Positions 1-8,457 of a DNA stretch of 64,000 bases are shown piece by piece. Under the pieces are notes generated by a model. That model was not told where the DNA came from. It saw only the letters and a program-made list of their open reading frames with translations, and ran no database searches. A program made the translations under genes and the position numbers. Within the stretch, counting starts at the first letter, position 1. Each line of letters begins with the position of its first letter. The stretch comes from JBEIGE01 sp040382055 (GTDB lineage Bacteria; Pseudomonadota; Gammaproteobacteria; Burkholderiales; Burkholderiaceae_C). The stretch covers positions 1 to 64,000 of the forward strand of contig JBEIGE010000010.1 of assembly GCA_040382055.1 (NCBI GenBank), written 5' to 3'.

Positions 1-179
1 AATTGATGTTCAGGGGGGCGCAGTTGGACGCCAAAGGCATAAACAGTTGGTTTGGTTCTGCGCTGGTTCTGGTTACTGGTGCTGGTTTGTTCGAGATGTG
101 CCGCCGTCATTTCAGTCTGGAGTGGGGCAAAGTACAGGAAGAAATTGAAAAAGAAATCAAGCGCAGGGAGACCCTATGA
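1..179 (+). CDS. Branched-chain amino acid ABC transporter permease, C-terminal end (partial)
   Basis: Only the last 58 codons are inside the window, read from base 3. The visible part has a final hydrophobic segment followed by a charged cytoplasmic tail rich in E and K (FEMCRRHFSLEWGKVQEEI and onwards). That tail is typical of LivM-type permeases of beta-proteobacteria. The stop codon overlaps the start of the following ATPase gene (ATGA), so the two are translationally coupled. LivM forms the inner-membrane channel with LivH. The identity rests on the tail and on the LivG and LivF neighbours, because the transmembrane core lies outside the window. Confidence 0.8.
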   Translation, partial: LMFRGAQLDAKGINSWFGSALVLVTGAGLFEMCRRHFSLEWGKVQEEIEKEIKRRETL

Positions 180-964
180 GTGCACAAGGTCAAACACCCG
201 CTTTGGAGCTGAAGGATCTGCGTAAGAGCTTTGGCAAAACCGAGATTATTCGTGGTGTGAGTCTGGCGGTTCAGGCCGGGGAGCGGATCGCCATCATCGG
301 GCCTAACGGCGCTGGTAAATCCACTCTGTTCAACCTGATCAGCGGCCGATTCGAACCGACCAGCGGGGACATTCTGCTTGGTGGTCAGTCCATGCTTGGC
401 AAAAAGCCTTACGAGATCAATCGCATGGGTCTGTCGCGCAGTTTTCAGATCACCAATATTTTTCCCAAGCTAAGCGTGTTTGAAAACCTGCGCTGCGGTG
501 TGCTGTGGAGCCTGGGCTACCGCTACAGCTTCTGGAAGTTTTTGGCTGATCTGGATGATGCCAATGACAGAACCGAAGAATTGATGGAAATGATCCGCTT
601 GAAGAAAAAGCGTGATGTGCTGGCCATTAACCTGACCTATGCCGAGCAACGTGCACTGGAGATCGGGATCACGATTGCGGGTGGCGCAAATGTCATCTTG
701 CTGGATGAACCTACAGCAGGCATGAGCAAAAGTGAAACTGCGCGCTTTATCCACCTCATTCGTGAAGTAACCCAGGGTAAAACGCTGTTAACGGTCGAGC
801 ACGACATGGGTGTTGTGTTCGGTTTGGCAGACCGCATCGCGGTGGTGGTTTACGGTGAAGTACTTGCCTTTGATACGCCCGAAGCGGTGCGGGCCAACGA
901 ACGGGTACAAGAGGCCTATCTGGGTTCAGTCGTGGCAGACACCCAGGCAGAAGGGCAGACATGA
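176..964 (+). CDS. livG: ABC transporter ATP-binding protein, LivG type
   Basis: This 262-residue ATPase energises a LivHM-type importer at the inner membrane. It has a Walker A motif GPNGAGKS near residues 42-49, a Q-loop in SRSFQITNIF, a signature region LTYAEQRALE near 153 and Walker B VILLDEP near 173, followed by the D-loop region and the switch histidine in TVEHDM. The signature reads LTYAEQ rather than LSGGQ, as is usual in LivG, where LAYGQQ-like forms occur. The long insert between the Q-loop and signature (residues 95-150) is also a LivG trait. It overlaps livM upstream and livF downstream by 4 bases each. The substrate is not fixed by sequence. Branched-chain amino acids are the family default, but the adjoining acyl-CoA genes leave room for an organic acid. 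Confidence 0.9.
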   Translation: MSAQGQTPALELKDLRKSFGKTEIIRGVSLAVQAGERIAIIGPNGAGKSTLFNLISGRFEPTSGDILLGGQSMLGKKPYEINRMGLSRSFQITNIFPKLSVFENLRCGVLWSLGYRYSFWKFLADLDDANDRTEELMEMIRLKKKRDVLAINLTYAEQRALEIGITIAGGANVILLDEPTAGMSKSETARFIHLIREVTQGKTLLTVEHDMGVVFGLADRIAVVVYGEVLAFDTPEAVRANERVQEAYLGSVVADTQAEGQT

Positions 965-1662
965 GCCTCTTGAGAGTTGGAAATCTTCACGCTTTTTATG
1001 GCAAAAGCCATGTTCTGCATGGTGTGAATTTTGCAGTGCAGTCCGGTGAGATTGTGGCCTTGCTCGGGCGCAACGGTTCGGGACGTTCTACCACAGCCAA
1101 GGCCATCATGGGCTTGGTGGACTGCAAAGGCGAGATTAGCTGGAAAGGCCAGGACATTGAGGGCAAGAAGACCTATGAGATTGCCCACTTGGGACTGGGT
1201 TATGTGCCTGAAAATCGCGATATTTTTCCGAATCTGACGGTCCACCAGAACCTGCTTCTGGGGCAAAAGAAATCCAAAAGCAGCGGACGCTGGACGCACC
1301 AGGACATGTACCAGATGTTTCCTCGATTGAAGGAGCGAGAGCATACTGAAGCGGGGGTGCTATCAGGCGGTGAGCAGCAGATGTTGACCTTATGTCGTAC
1401 CCTGATGGGCGACCCGGACTTGATCATCATCGATGAACCCACGGAAGGTTTGGCCCCGAAAATCGTGGAGCTGGTTGCGCAATACCTTCAGGAACTGAAA
1501 AAACGCGGAATTTCCGTCCTTCTGATTGAACAAAAACTCACGATTGCCATGCAGATCTCAGACCGCTGCCTGGTCATGGGCCACGGCAGCATCGTTTTCG
1601 AAGGAACGCCGCAGAGCCTGCGCGATAACACCTACATTCGCAAAGAATGGCTAGAAGTCTGA
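961..1662 (+). CDS. livF: ABC transporter ATP-binding protein, LivF type, with Arg in Walker A
   Basis: This 233-residue protein is the second ATPase of the Liv importer. It carries a perfect signature LSGGEQQ near residue 134, Walker B LIIIDEP near 154 and the switch histidine region LLIEQKL, where Q replaces H as is normal in LivF. The Walker A loop reads GRNGSGRST: codon 1084-1086 is CGT, so the usual phosphate-binding lysine is arginine (R42). A Lys-to-Arg change normally weakens nucleotide hydrolysis, but I recall similar GRST loops in other beta-proteobacterial LivF proteins, so this may be a lineage variant and not a defect. It ends just before the palindrome at 1669. Confidence 0.9.
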   Translation: MSLLRVGNLHAFYGKSHVLHGVNFAVQSGEIVALLGRNGSGRSTTAKAIMGLVDCKGEISWKGQDIEGKKTYEIAHLGLGYVPENRDIFPNLTVHQNLLLGQKKSKSSGRWTHQDMYQMFPRLKEREHTEAGVLSGGEQQMLTLCRTLMGDPDLIIIDEPTEGLAPKIVELVAQYLQELKKRGISVLLIEQKLTIAMQISDRCLVMGHGSIVFEGTPQSLRDNTYIRKEWLEV

Positions 1663-1668
1663 GATAAT

Positions 1669-1690
1669 AAAAAGAACGGTCGTTCTTTTT
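1669..1690. promoter_or_regulatory. Perfect 22-bp palindrome upstream of the acyl-CoA gene cluster: TetR-type operator or terminator
   Basis: Two 10-bp arms, AAAAAGAACG and CGTTCTTTTT, flank a 2-bp centre. The core GAACGnnCGTTC has the form bound by many TetR/AcrR-family repressors of fatty-acid genes, and it sits 18 bases before the start codon of the first acyl-CoA gene. A GATAAT string at 1663-1668 could be a -10 box immediately beside it. A stem ending in six T residues could instead terminate livF transcription, but the 2-base centre is poor for an RNA hairpin and the site is very close to the next ribosome binding site. I favour the operator reading. Confidence 0.5.
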
Positions 1691-1708
1691 TCATATTGAG
1701 GAGCCCCC

Positions 1709-3814
1709 ATGACTGCCAACTACCACGTTCACGGCGACATTGCCGTGATCACTCTGAACAATCCGCCGGTCAATGGTCTGGGTTTAGCTACCCGACAGGC
1801 CATTGCTCAAGCGTTGGAGCGCGCCAACAGCGATAGTGCCGTCGCAGCCGTCGTGTTAACTGGAGCCGGCAAGGCTTTTTCAGGTGGTGCCGATATCAAT
1901 GAATTTGACAGCCCCAAATCCATTCAGGAGCCCAATTTACTGAGCATCATCCTGGCCTTGGAGAGTTCGGCCAAGCCAGTCGTGGCTGCAGTTCACAGCG
2001 TTGCCATGGGCGGCGGGCTGGAACTTGCACTGGGCTGCCATTACCGTGTGGTGGCACCGGGTTGCAGTGTTGCCCTGCCAGAGGTCAAACTGGGCCTGAT
2101 ACCGGGTGCGGGCGGCACCCAGCGTTTGCCCCGTGTCCTGGGTGTAGAAACCGCGCTGAATATGATTGTGAGCGGCGAACCGGTCAAAAGCGAGTTGCTG
2201 GCAAGTTTGCCTGGACAAAAGCTGTTTGACAAGTTAGCAGCTTCACCCGAGTCATTGTTGGATGAAGCCCTGGCCTATGCCCGCTCTGTGGCAGCCGTCC
2301 GGCCTTTGCCCTTGGTGCGTAACCTGCCGTGTCAACACGCCCAGGGTGGTGCCTACTTTCAGTTTGCCCGGAACATGGTCAAAGGCATGGCGAAAAATTT
2401 CCCTGCACCGGCCAAATGTGTCGATGCCGTCGAAGCCGCCACCCAGAAAAAGTTTGATGATGGCATGGCGTATGAGCGCGAGATTTTCATCAACCTCATG
2501 TGGACACCTGAGTGCCGTGCACTGCGGCATCTCTTCATGGCAGAACGCGCGGCCTCAAAAATTCCGGATGTCCCTGCTGACACGCCCAAGCGGGAGATTG
2601 CTTCTATCGCCGTCATCGGTGCGGGCACCATGGGCGGTGGCATCTCCATGAATTTCTTGAATGCGGGTATTCCCGTCAAGATTCTTGAAACCAAGCAGGA
2701 AGCACTTGACCGTGGCCTTGCCACCATCCGTAAAAACTACGAAGCCCAGCTTAAAAAGGGCAAGCTCAAGCAGGAAAAGCTGGATCAACGCATGGGCCTG
2801 TTGAGTACTACGCTGAATTACGATGATCTCAAAGACGCTGACATGGTGATCGAAGCCGTTTTTGAAGAAATGGGCGTCAAGGAAGCGGTATTCAAGGAAC
2901 TGGACCGCGTAATGAAGCCCGGGGCTATCCTGGCAACGAATACCTCCACCCTGGATGTCAACCAAATTGCGGCCTTCACCAAGCGACCACAAGACGTCAT
3001 CGGCACCCACTTTTTCAGTCCCGCCAATGTGATGAAGCTGCTGGAAGTGGTTCGTGGTGAAAAAACCGCCAAAGATGTGCTGGCGACGGTCATGGCCTTG
3101 GGCAAGAAAATCAAAAAAACATCGGTGGTCTCCGGCGTCTGCGATGGTTTCATCGGCAACCGGATGATCGAGCAATACAGTCGTCAGGCCGGTTTTTTAC
3201 TCGAAGAGGGCTGCACGCCGGCGCAAGTGGACAAGGCGATCGAGAAGTTCGGCTTCGCCATGGGTCCGTTCCGGATGGGCGACCTTGCCGGCAACGACAT
3301 CGGCTGGTCCATACGCAAACGCCGCTATGTGGAAAAGCCGCATATGAAGTACAGCAAAACCGCTGACTTGTTGTGTGAGATGGGCCGCTTCGGTCAGAAA
3401 ACCGGTGCCGGCTGGTACGACTATCAGGCTGGCAAACGTGATGCCATTCCAAGCGCCTTGGTGGTGGAGATGATTGACGAGCTACGCAAAGAGCTGGGCA
3501 TTACACCGCGCAAGATCTCGGACCAGGAAATTGTGCATAGACTGGTTTTTTCCATGGTCAACGAAGCTGCCCATATTCTGGAAGAAGGTATTGCGTCTCG
3601 CGCCAGCGACATCGACATGGTCTACATCACCGGTTATGGCTTTCCGGTGTTTCGTGGCGGACCCATGCAGTATGCCGACACGGTAGGCTTGTTCAACGTG
3701 GTGCAAAGCATGCACCGCTTTGCGCAAAACCCGCGCGATGATGCCAAGTTCTGGCAACCCGCCCCCTTGCTCGCTCGACTCGTGGCCGAAGGTAAAACTT
3801 TCAACGAGTCCTGA
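1709..3814 (+). CDS. Bifunctional enoyl-CoA hydratase / 3-hydroxyacyl-CoA dehydrogenase (FadJ/FadB-like)
   Basis: This 701-residue multifunctional beta-oxidation enzyme hydrates enoyl-CoA and then oxidises the L-3-hydroxyacyl-CoA with NAD. The N-terminal crotonase domain (about 1-190) shows GGGLELALGC with E105 and LPEVKLGLIPGAGG with E125. These are the two catalytic glutamates, 20 residues apart as in FadB. The dehydrogenase half starts at IAVIGAGTMGGG (about 299-310, NAD-binding) and has catalytic His434 in GTHFFSPANVM, then two C-terminal helical domains. A ribosome site GAGGAG lies 8 bases before the ATG. It is first in a run with thiolase and acyl-CoA dehydrogenase. Chain-length preference cannot be read from the sequence. 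Confidence 0.93.
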   Translation: MTANYHVHGDIAVITLNNPPVNGLGLATRQAIAQALERANSDSAVAAVVLTGAGKAFSGGADINEFDSPKSIQEPNLLSIILALESSAKPVVAAVHSVAMGGGLELALGCHYRVVAPGCSVALPEVKLGLIPGAGGTQRLPRVLGVETALNMIVSGEPVKSELLASLPGQKLFDKLAASPESLLDEALAYARSVAAVRPLPLVRNLPCQHAQGGAYFQFARNMVKGMAKNFPAPAKCVDAVEAATQKKFDDGMAYEREIFINLMWTPECRALRHLFMAERAASKIPDVPADTPKREIASIAVIGAGTMGGGISMNFLNAGIPVKILETKQEALDRGLATIRKNYEAQLKKGKLKQEKLDQRMGLLSTTLNYDDLKDADMVIEAVFEEMGVKEAVFKELDRVMKPGAILATNTSTLDVNQIAAFTKRPQDVIGTHFFSPANVMKLLEVVRGEKTAKDVLATVMALGKKIKKTSVVSGVCDGFIGNRMIEQYSRQAGFLLEEGCTPAQVDKAIEKFGFAMGPFRMGDLAGNDIGWSIRKRRYVEKPHMKYSKTADLLCEMGRFGQKTGAGWYDYQAGKRDAIPSALVVEMIDELRKELGITPRKISDQEIVHRLVFSMVNEAAHILEEGIASRASDIDMVYITGYGFPVFRGGPMQYADTVGLFNVVQSMHRFAQNPRDDAKFWQPAPLLARLVAEGKTFNES

Positions 3815-3854
3815 TTCCACCTCCCTCTAACACTACGAATTCAGGAGCAATCAC

Positions 3855-5030
3855 ATGACCTCAGCTGTTATCGTCTCGACGGCACGGACCCCTTTGGCCA
3901 AAAGCTGGAAGGGCTCATTCAACATGACCCATGGCGCCACCTTGGGCGGACATGCAGTCAAACACGCCATTGCCCGCGCCGGTATTGATCCGGCCGCAGT
4001 CGAAGACGTGATCATGGGCTGTGCCACGCCTGAAGGCGCGACCGGTTCGAACATCGCCCGCCAGATTGCCCTCATGGGCGGCTGCCCCATTACCGTCTCA
4101 GGCATGACGGTCAACCGCTTTTGCTCCTCAGGCTTGCAAACCATTGCCCTGGCTGCTCAGCGCATCATCGCCGGAGAGGGTGAGGTATACGTTGCTGGCG
4201 GTGTTGAAAGCATTTCCTGCGTGCAGCAAGAAGCCAACACGCACATGCTGCGCGACCCCGCGCTTGAACGACTCAAACCCGAGATTTACTGGAATATGCT
4301 GCAAACGGCCGAGCAGGTCGCCAAGCGCTACAACATCTCGCGTGAGGTCATGGATGAGTATGGCGCGGCCAGCCAGCAAAAAGCCTCTGCGGCTCTGGCC
4401 GCCGGTCTTTACAAGGAAGAAATTGCGCCCATTACCGTGATGGCAGGTGTTGCTGACCCGGTCATGGGTCTGCGGACCAAGGAAGTGACCGTGAGTCACG
4501 ATGAAGGCATACGTGAAGGTACTACGGTCGCCGGTATCAGTGGCATCAGGCCGGCTATTCCCGGTGGTGTGATCTCTGCCGGCAATGCCAGCCAGTTCTC
4601 TGACGGCGGTGGTGCCTGTGTCTTGACCAGTGAAGCCTGGGCCGAAAAGAACAATCTCATGCCGATCGGGCGTTTTCTGGGCTTTGCGGTGGCTGGATGT
4701 GAACCCGATGAAATGGGTATAGGCCCGGTTTTTGCCATCCCCAAAGTGCTGGCACGTCTGGGTTTGAAGGTCAGTGACATTGATTTGTGGGAACTCAATG
4801 AAGCTTTTGCCGTCCAGGTCATTTACTGCCGCGACAAGCTTGGTATTCCAGGCGATCGCCTCAACGTCAATGGCGGTGCTATTGCGGTGGGTCACCCTTA
4901 TGGTGTAACCGGTCAGCGTCTGACCGGCCACGCCCTCATTGAAGGCAAGCGGCGTGGTGCCAAGCGCGTCTGCGTGACCATGTGCATAGGCGGTGGCATG
5001 GGAGCCGCTGGTGTTTTTGAAGTGCTCTGA
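3855..5030 (+). CDS. Acetyl-CoA C-acyltransferase (thiolase)
   Basis: This 391-residue thiolase cleaves 3-ketoacyl-CoA with CoA to acetyl-CoA and a shortened acyl-CoA. All active-site elements are present: nucleophile C90 in NRFCSSG, H347 in GHPYGVTG and C377 in TMCIGGGMG. The length and the N-terminal VIVSTARTPLAKS are standard for the degradative class. The cap loop has PYG rather than the usual PIG/PFG. AGGAG lies 7 bases before the ATG. It lies 40 bases after the hydratase/dehydrogenase gene and only 2 bases before the acyl-CoA dehydrogenase, so the three form one operon covering a full beta-oxidation turn. Confidence 0.95.
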   Translation: MTSAVIVSTARTPLAKSWKGSFNMTHGATLGGHAVKHAIARAGIDPAAVEDVIMGCATPEGATGSNIARQIALMGGCPITVSGMTVNRFCSSGLQTIALAAQRIIAGEGEVYVAGGVESISCVQQEANTHMLRDPALERLKPEIYWNMLQTAEQVAKRYNISREVMDEYGAASQQKASAALAAGLYKEEIAPITVMAGVADPVMGLRTKEVTVSHDEGIREGTTVAGISGIRPAIPGGVISAGNASQFSDGGGACVLTSEAWAEKNNLMPIGRFLGFAVAGCEPDEMGIGPVFAIPKVLARLGLKVSDIDLWELNEAFAVQVIYCRDKLGIPGDRLNVNGGAIAVGHPYGVTGQRLTGHALIEGKRRGAKRVCVTMCIGGGMGAAGVFEVL

Positions 5031-5032
5031 GC

Positions 5033-6916
5033 ATGGGCTTGCGTTCAACCCTGGATTTTTTACTCTATGAATGGCTGGACACCCAGACGCTGAATGGGCA
5101 TGAGCGGTTTGCAGACCATTCCCGTGAAACTTTTGATGCCGTGCTCGACACCTGCGAGCGCATTGCCCGGGAAAAATACGCACCCTTTAACCGCACAGTA
5201 GACATTCAGGAGCCGCAGTTTGACGGCGAAAAGGTCATCCTGCCGCAAGCCACGCATGACGCACACAAAGCCTATGCCGCCTCAGGCATGCTCAGCGCCG
5301 CGCAAGACTATGAGGTCGGTGGCATGCAGTTACCGTACACCATCGAAGCTGCAGCCAATGCATTTTTTGCCATGGCGTCTGTCAGCATAGGCTCAGGACT
5401 GTTGACGACCGGCAATGCCAGCCTGCTCATGGTGCATGGCACAGACCTGCAGAAAGACGTTTTTGCCAAGCACGAGTTCTCCGGTCGGTTCTCAGGCACC
5501 ATGTGCCTGTCCGAGCCGCAAGCTGGCTCCAGCCTGAGCGACATCAGCACCCGAGCCGTCCCTGATGGTGACGACTATCTGTCCGAGCCACTGGGCTCGC
5601 GTTATCGCCTCAAAGGCAACAAGATGTGGATTTCGGCAGGCGAGCATGAGCTGACCGAGAACATCATTCACCTGGTCCTTGCCAAGATTCCCGGGCCAGA
5701 TGGCAAGTTGGTTGCCGGTACACGCGGCATCTCCCTGTTTATCGTGCCCAAAAAAATGGTTGATGTGCAGGGTCAACTCACCGGTGTGCGTAACGACGTG
5801 GCGCTGGCGGGTCTCAACCACAAATGCGGCTGGCGTGGAACCACCAACACCCTGCTGAACTTTGGCGAAGGCAAGTTTCCTCTCACGCACAACCCTGGGC
5901 TGGACTCTCAAGGCGCGGGGGCCGTGGGCTATCTGGTGGGCGAAGCGGGCAAAGGTCTGCAGTGCATGTTCCACATGATGAACCAAGCCCGGATTGGTGT
6001 GGGCATGGCTGCCACCATGCTGGGCATGGCCGGCTATCAGGCCAGCCTGGAGTACGCAAAAAACCGCCCCCAGGGCCGGCCTTTGCCGGGAGCCGGTCAA
6101 AGCAGCAAAGATGCTACCCAGCCGCAGGTGCGCTTCATTGAGCACACCGACGTCAAGCGCATGCTGCTGGCCCAGAAGGCCTATTGTGAAGGCGCTTTGG
6201 CGCTTGAGTTGTACTGCGCCCGGCTCATTGATGAGCAAAATACCGGCACGGCACAGGCCGCAGACGATGCCCGCCTGCTGCTTGAAGTACTCACGCCGAT
6301 TGCCAAGAGCTGGCCCAGTGAGTGGTGCCTGGAGGCCAATTCGCTGGCGATTCAGGTCCATGGTGGTTATGGCTACACGCGCGATTTTCCGGTAGAACAA
6401 TATTGGCGCGACAATCGGCTCAATATGATTCACGAAGGCACCCATGGTATTCAAGCCGCAGATCTGCTGGGCCGCAAGGTGCTGATGGAAAACGGGCGCG
6501 GTCTGGATTTGCTCTGTGAGCGTATGGCTACAAGCATTGCCCGAGCTCAACAGCATGAGGCGCTTTCGCAACACGCCAAAGCGCTGGAACTGGCGATGAG
6601 CAAAGTTAAATCCACCACCCAGGCGGCTTGGTCGACCGGACTGGCTGAACAAGCCCTTGCCAACGCAGTGCCTTATATGCAGGCTTTTGGCCACATGGTT
6701 CTGGCATGGATCTGGCTGGAAGTTGCGGTGGCCTCAATTCCCCAAGTCGCAGCTTCAACTCCCGGATCCGATTCAACTTTGATAGCAGCAAACCAAGGCC
6801 GCTTATCGGCTGCACGCTATTTTTACCACTATGAATTGCCCCGGATTGACGCCTGGCTCACTGTGGTGGCCCAGCGTGACATGACCTGCGCTGAAATTCC
6901 TGAAGAAGCGTTTTAA
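5033..6916 (+). CDS. Acyl-CoA dehydrogenase, long FadE/DmdC-like form with C-terminal extension
   Basis: This FAD enzyme of 627 residues makes the first beta-oxidation double bond. The three ordinary acyl-CoA dehydrogenase domains run from about 50 to 490, with MCLSEPQAGSSLSDI for FAD/substrate contacts and the catalytic base E468 in IHEGTHGIQ. A further helical domain of about 130 residues follows. This layout matches the long family that includes 3-methylmercaptopropionyl-CoA dehydrogenase DmdC, but the family is broad, so I do not assign that substrate. Near the C-terminus, SDSTLIAANQG (nt 6770-6786) overlaps a weak copy of the GCTAY...RTAGC repeat. It starts 2 bases after the thiolase stop. 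Confidence 0.92.
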   Translation: MGLRSTLDFLLYEWLDTQTLNGHERFADHSRETFDAVLDTCERIAREKYAPFNRTVDIQEPQFDGEKVILPQATHDAHKAYAASGMLSAAQDYEVGGMQLPYTIEAAANAFFAMASVSIGSGLLTTGNASLLMVHGTDLQKDVFAKHEFSGRFSGTMCLSEPQAGSSLSDISTRAVPDGDDYLSEPLGSRYRLKGNKMWISAGEHELTENIIHLVLAKIPGPDGKLVAGTRGISLFIVPKKMVDVQGQLTGVRNDVALAGLNHKCGWRGTTNTLLNFGEGKFPLTHNPGLDSQGAGAVGYLVGEAGKGLQCMFHMMNQARIGVGMAATMLGMAGYQASLEYAKNRPQGRPLPGAGQSSKDATQPQVRFIEHTDVKRMLLAQKAYCEGALALELYCARLIDEQNTGTAQAADDARLLLEVLTPIAKSWPSEWCLEANSLAIQVHGGYGYTRDFPVEQYWRDNRLNMIHEGTHGIQAADLLGRKVLMENGRGLDLLCERMATSIARAQQHEALSQHAKALELAMSKVKSTTQAAWSTGLAEQALANAVPYMQAFGHMVLAWIWLEVAVASIPQVAASTPGSDSTLIAANQGRLSAARYFYHYELPRIDAWLTVVAQRDMTCAEIPEEAF

Positions 6917-7125
6917 TGCCCAGTAAAGAAGCGGTTCTGCGTTTGCAAAAATGGATCTGGGTCCTGATCTATGGTGGCTTGCTCACCTTAATTCTGGGCG
7001 TTTTCCTGGCCAGAGCCGATCTGACACTGGCGCGTACCCTGCAGGCCGGCGGGGGTGTTCTGGTGCTGATTGGCGTGGTGCTTGTTTACCTGCGATCGCG
7101 CATCAAGGAAGAACCCAACAAGTAA
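6916..7125 (+). CDS. Small two-helix membrane protein of unknown function
   Basis: This gene encodes 69 residues with two predicted transmembrane segments, about 13-31 (IWVLIYGGLLTLILGVFLA) and 41-59 (LQAGGGVLVLIGVVLVYL), a short polar loop between them and a basic C-terminus. Its ATG overlaps the stop of the acyl-CoA dehydrogenase gene (TAATG), so it is almost certainly co-translated. I recognise no named family. Similar small hydrophobic proteins sit beside acyl-CoA dehydrogenases in related genomes, but a role in the pathway is only a guess. The tight coupling and good membrane profile argue that it is a real gene. Confidence 0.75.
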   Translation: MPSKEAVLRLQKWIWVLIYGGLLTLILGVFLARADLTLARTLQAGGGVLVLIGVVLVYLRSRIKEEPNK

Positions 7126-7178
7126 GGCCTATGGACAAGCTGGCCTCTCCCGATACCTTCATACTGATTTAAACACCT

Positions 7179-7973
7179 ATGACCCGGACCATACAACAAC
7201 TGTTTGACCTCACAGGAAAAACCGCCTTGATCACGGGTGGCTCGCGCGGTTTGGGCTTGCAAATGGCGCATGCCCTGGGTGAAGCCGGTGCGCGCATCAT
7301 GGTGACTTCGCGTAAAGCCGAAGACCTTGAACAGGCGGTGGCTGAACTCCAAGCCAGCGGCATTGACGCCCGCTGGGTCGCTGCAGACTGCGCTGATGAG
7401 GTGGACATCCACAGGGTGGTTGATGACACGCTGCACCGTATGGGCGATATCGATATTCTGATCAACAACGCGGGTGCAACCTGGGGCGCGCCGGCTGAAG
7501 ACCACCCGATAGCCGCTTGGGACAAGGTGATGAACCTCAATGTTCGCGGTTATTTCCTTATGAGTCAGGCCGTCGGCAAAAAAAGCATGATTGCACGCAA
7601 GTCGGGCCGCATCATCAACATCGCCTCCATTGCGGGCCTCGCCGGGAATGCGCCGGGCATGAACATGATTGCCTACAACACCTCCAAGGCCGCAGTCATT
7701 AACTTCACACGGACTTTGTGCGGCGAATGGGGCAAATTCAACATCAATGTCAACGCCATCTGCCCGGGCTTTTTCCCCAGCAAAATGACCGCCGGCACGC
7801 TCAAGGCACATGGCGAAGACCGTCTGGCTGGGCATGCGCCGCTGCGCCGCCTGGGCGACGACGAAGACCTCAAAGGTATCTGTCTGTTGTTTGCATCCGA
7901 TGCTGGCAAACACATCACCGGCCAGTACCTGGCGGTTGATGGTGGGGTCAGTAGCGTCAAGGGCGCCTCATGA
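7179..7973 (+). CDS. SDR-family oxidoreductase
   Basis: This is a classical short-chain dehydrogenase of 264 residues. It shows the dinucleotide loop GGSRGLG near 21-27, NNAGATW near 99, a serine-containing NIASIAG strand and the catalytic pair Y166 and K170 in AYNTSKAA. The TSRKAED stretch after beta-2 has Arg, which favours NADPH. It probably oxidises or reduces a hydroxyacyl-CoA, alcohol or ketone intermediate of the surrounding pathway, but the substrate is not visible. It ends in an ATGA overlap with the thioesterase gene, so the two are coupled. Confidence 0.9.
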   Translation: MTRTIQQLFDLTGKTALITGGSRGLGLQMAHALGEAGARIMVTSRKAEDLEQAVAELQASGIDARWVAADCADEVDIHRVVDDTLHRMGDIDILINNAGATWGAPAEDHPIAAWDKVMNLNVRGYFLMSQAVGKKSMIARKSGRIINIASIAGLAGNAPGMNMIAYNTSKAAVINFTRTLCGEWGKFNINVNAICPGFFPSKMTAGTLKAHGEDRLAGHAPLRRLGDDEDLKGICLLFASDAGKHITGQYLAVDGGVSSVKGAS

Positions 7974-8398
7974 GTTTTGGCGTTGAGATTCCCTTTGTCA
8001 CCCATCTGGGTTTCGAGTTAATCCGGTTTGAGGATGGCCACTCAGAGATCACTTACACCCCGAAACCCGAACACCTGAACTCCTTCTCGGTCACTCACGG
8101 TGGAGCCAGCATGACCCTGTTGGACGTCACCATGGCCTCGGCAGCGCGCAGCATCCAGCCTGATATGGGTGTCGTCACCATTGAGATGAAAACCAGTTTC
8201 ATGCAGCCGGCCAGAGGCGCATTGATCGGCAAAGGGCGCTTGATCCACCGCACGGCGACGCTGGCCTTCACAGAAGGCACCCTTTTCGACTCAGAAAACA
8301 AGGTCTGTGCCCATGCCACAGGCACCTTCAAATATGTCAAGCGTCTGCCCACCGGGCCTAAAAGCGCCAACCCACTGAACGTCATTTCCACCGATTAA
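7970..8398 (+). CDS. PaaI-family hotdog thioesterase
   Basis: This 142-residue single hotdog domain carries the PaaI/YdiI-type sequence HGGASMTLLDVTMASAA near residues 43-60, where the HGG turn and following acidic residue form the active site. It would hydrolyse acyl-CoA thioesters and may release CoA from dead-end intermediates of the neighbouring beta-oxidation enzymes. It overlaps the SDR gene by 4 bases. No membrane or signal segment is seen, so it is cytosolic. Substrate choice within this family is broad. Confidence 0.88.
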   Translation: MSFGVEIPFVTHLGFELIRFEDGHSEITYTPKPEHLNSFSVTHGGASMTLLDVTMASAARSIQPDMGVVTIEMKTSFMQPARGALIGKGRLIHRTATLAFTEGTLFDSENKVCAHATGTFKYVKRLPTGPKSANPLNVISTD

Positions 8399-8457
8399 GC
8401 CCTGACTCAGGGGCGCGTTCGACCTCTCGCATCAACTTCAAACCAAAGGTATACACG

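Noticed and set aside
4128..5183. 351-codon frame on the minus strand opposite the thiolase gene
   Set aside because: The thiolase frame has intact catalytic motifs. The opposite frame is low-complexity (His/Thr/Arg-rich) and has no recognisable domain.
5492..6694. 400-codon frame on the minus strand opposite the acyl-CoA dehydrogenase gene
   Set aside because: Antisense shadow of a complete, conserved enzyme; no domain recognised.
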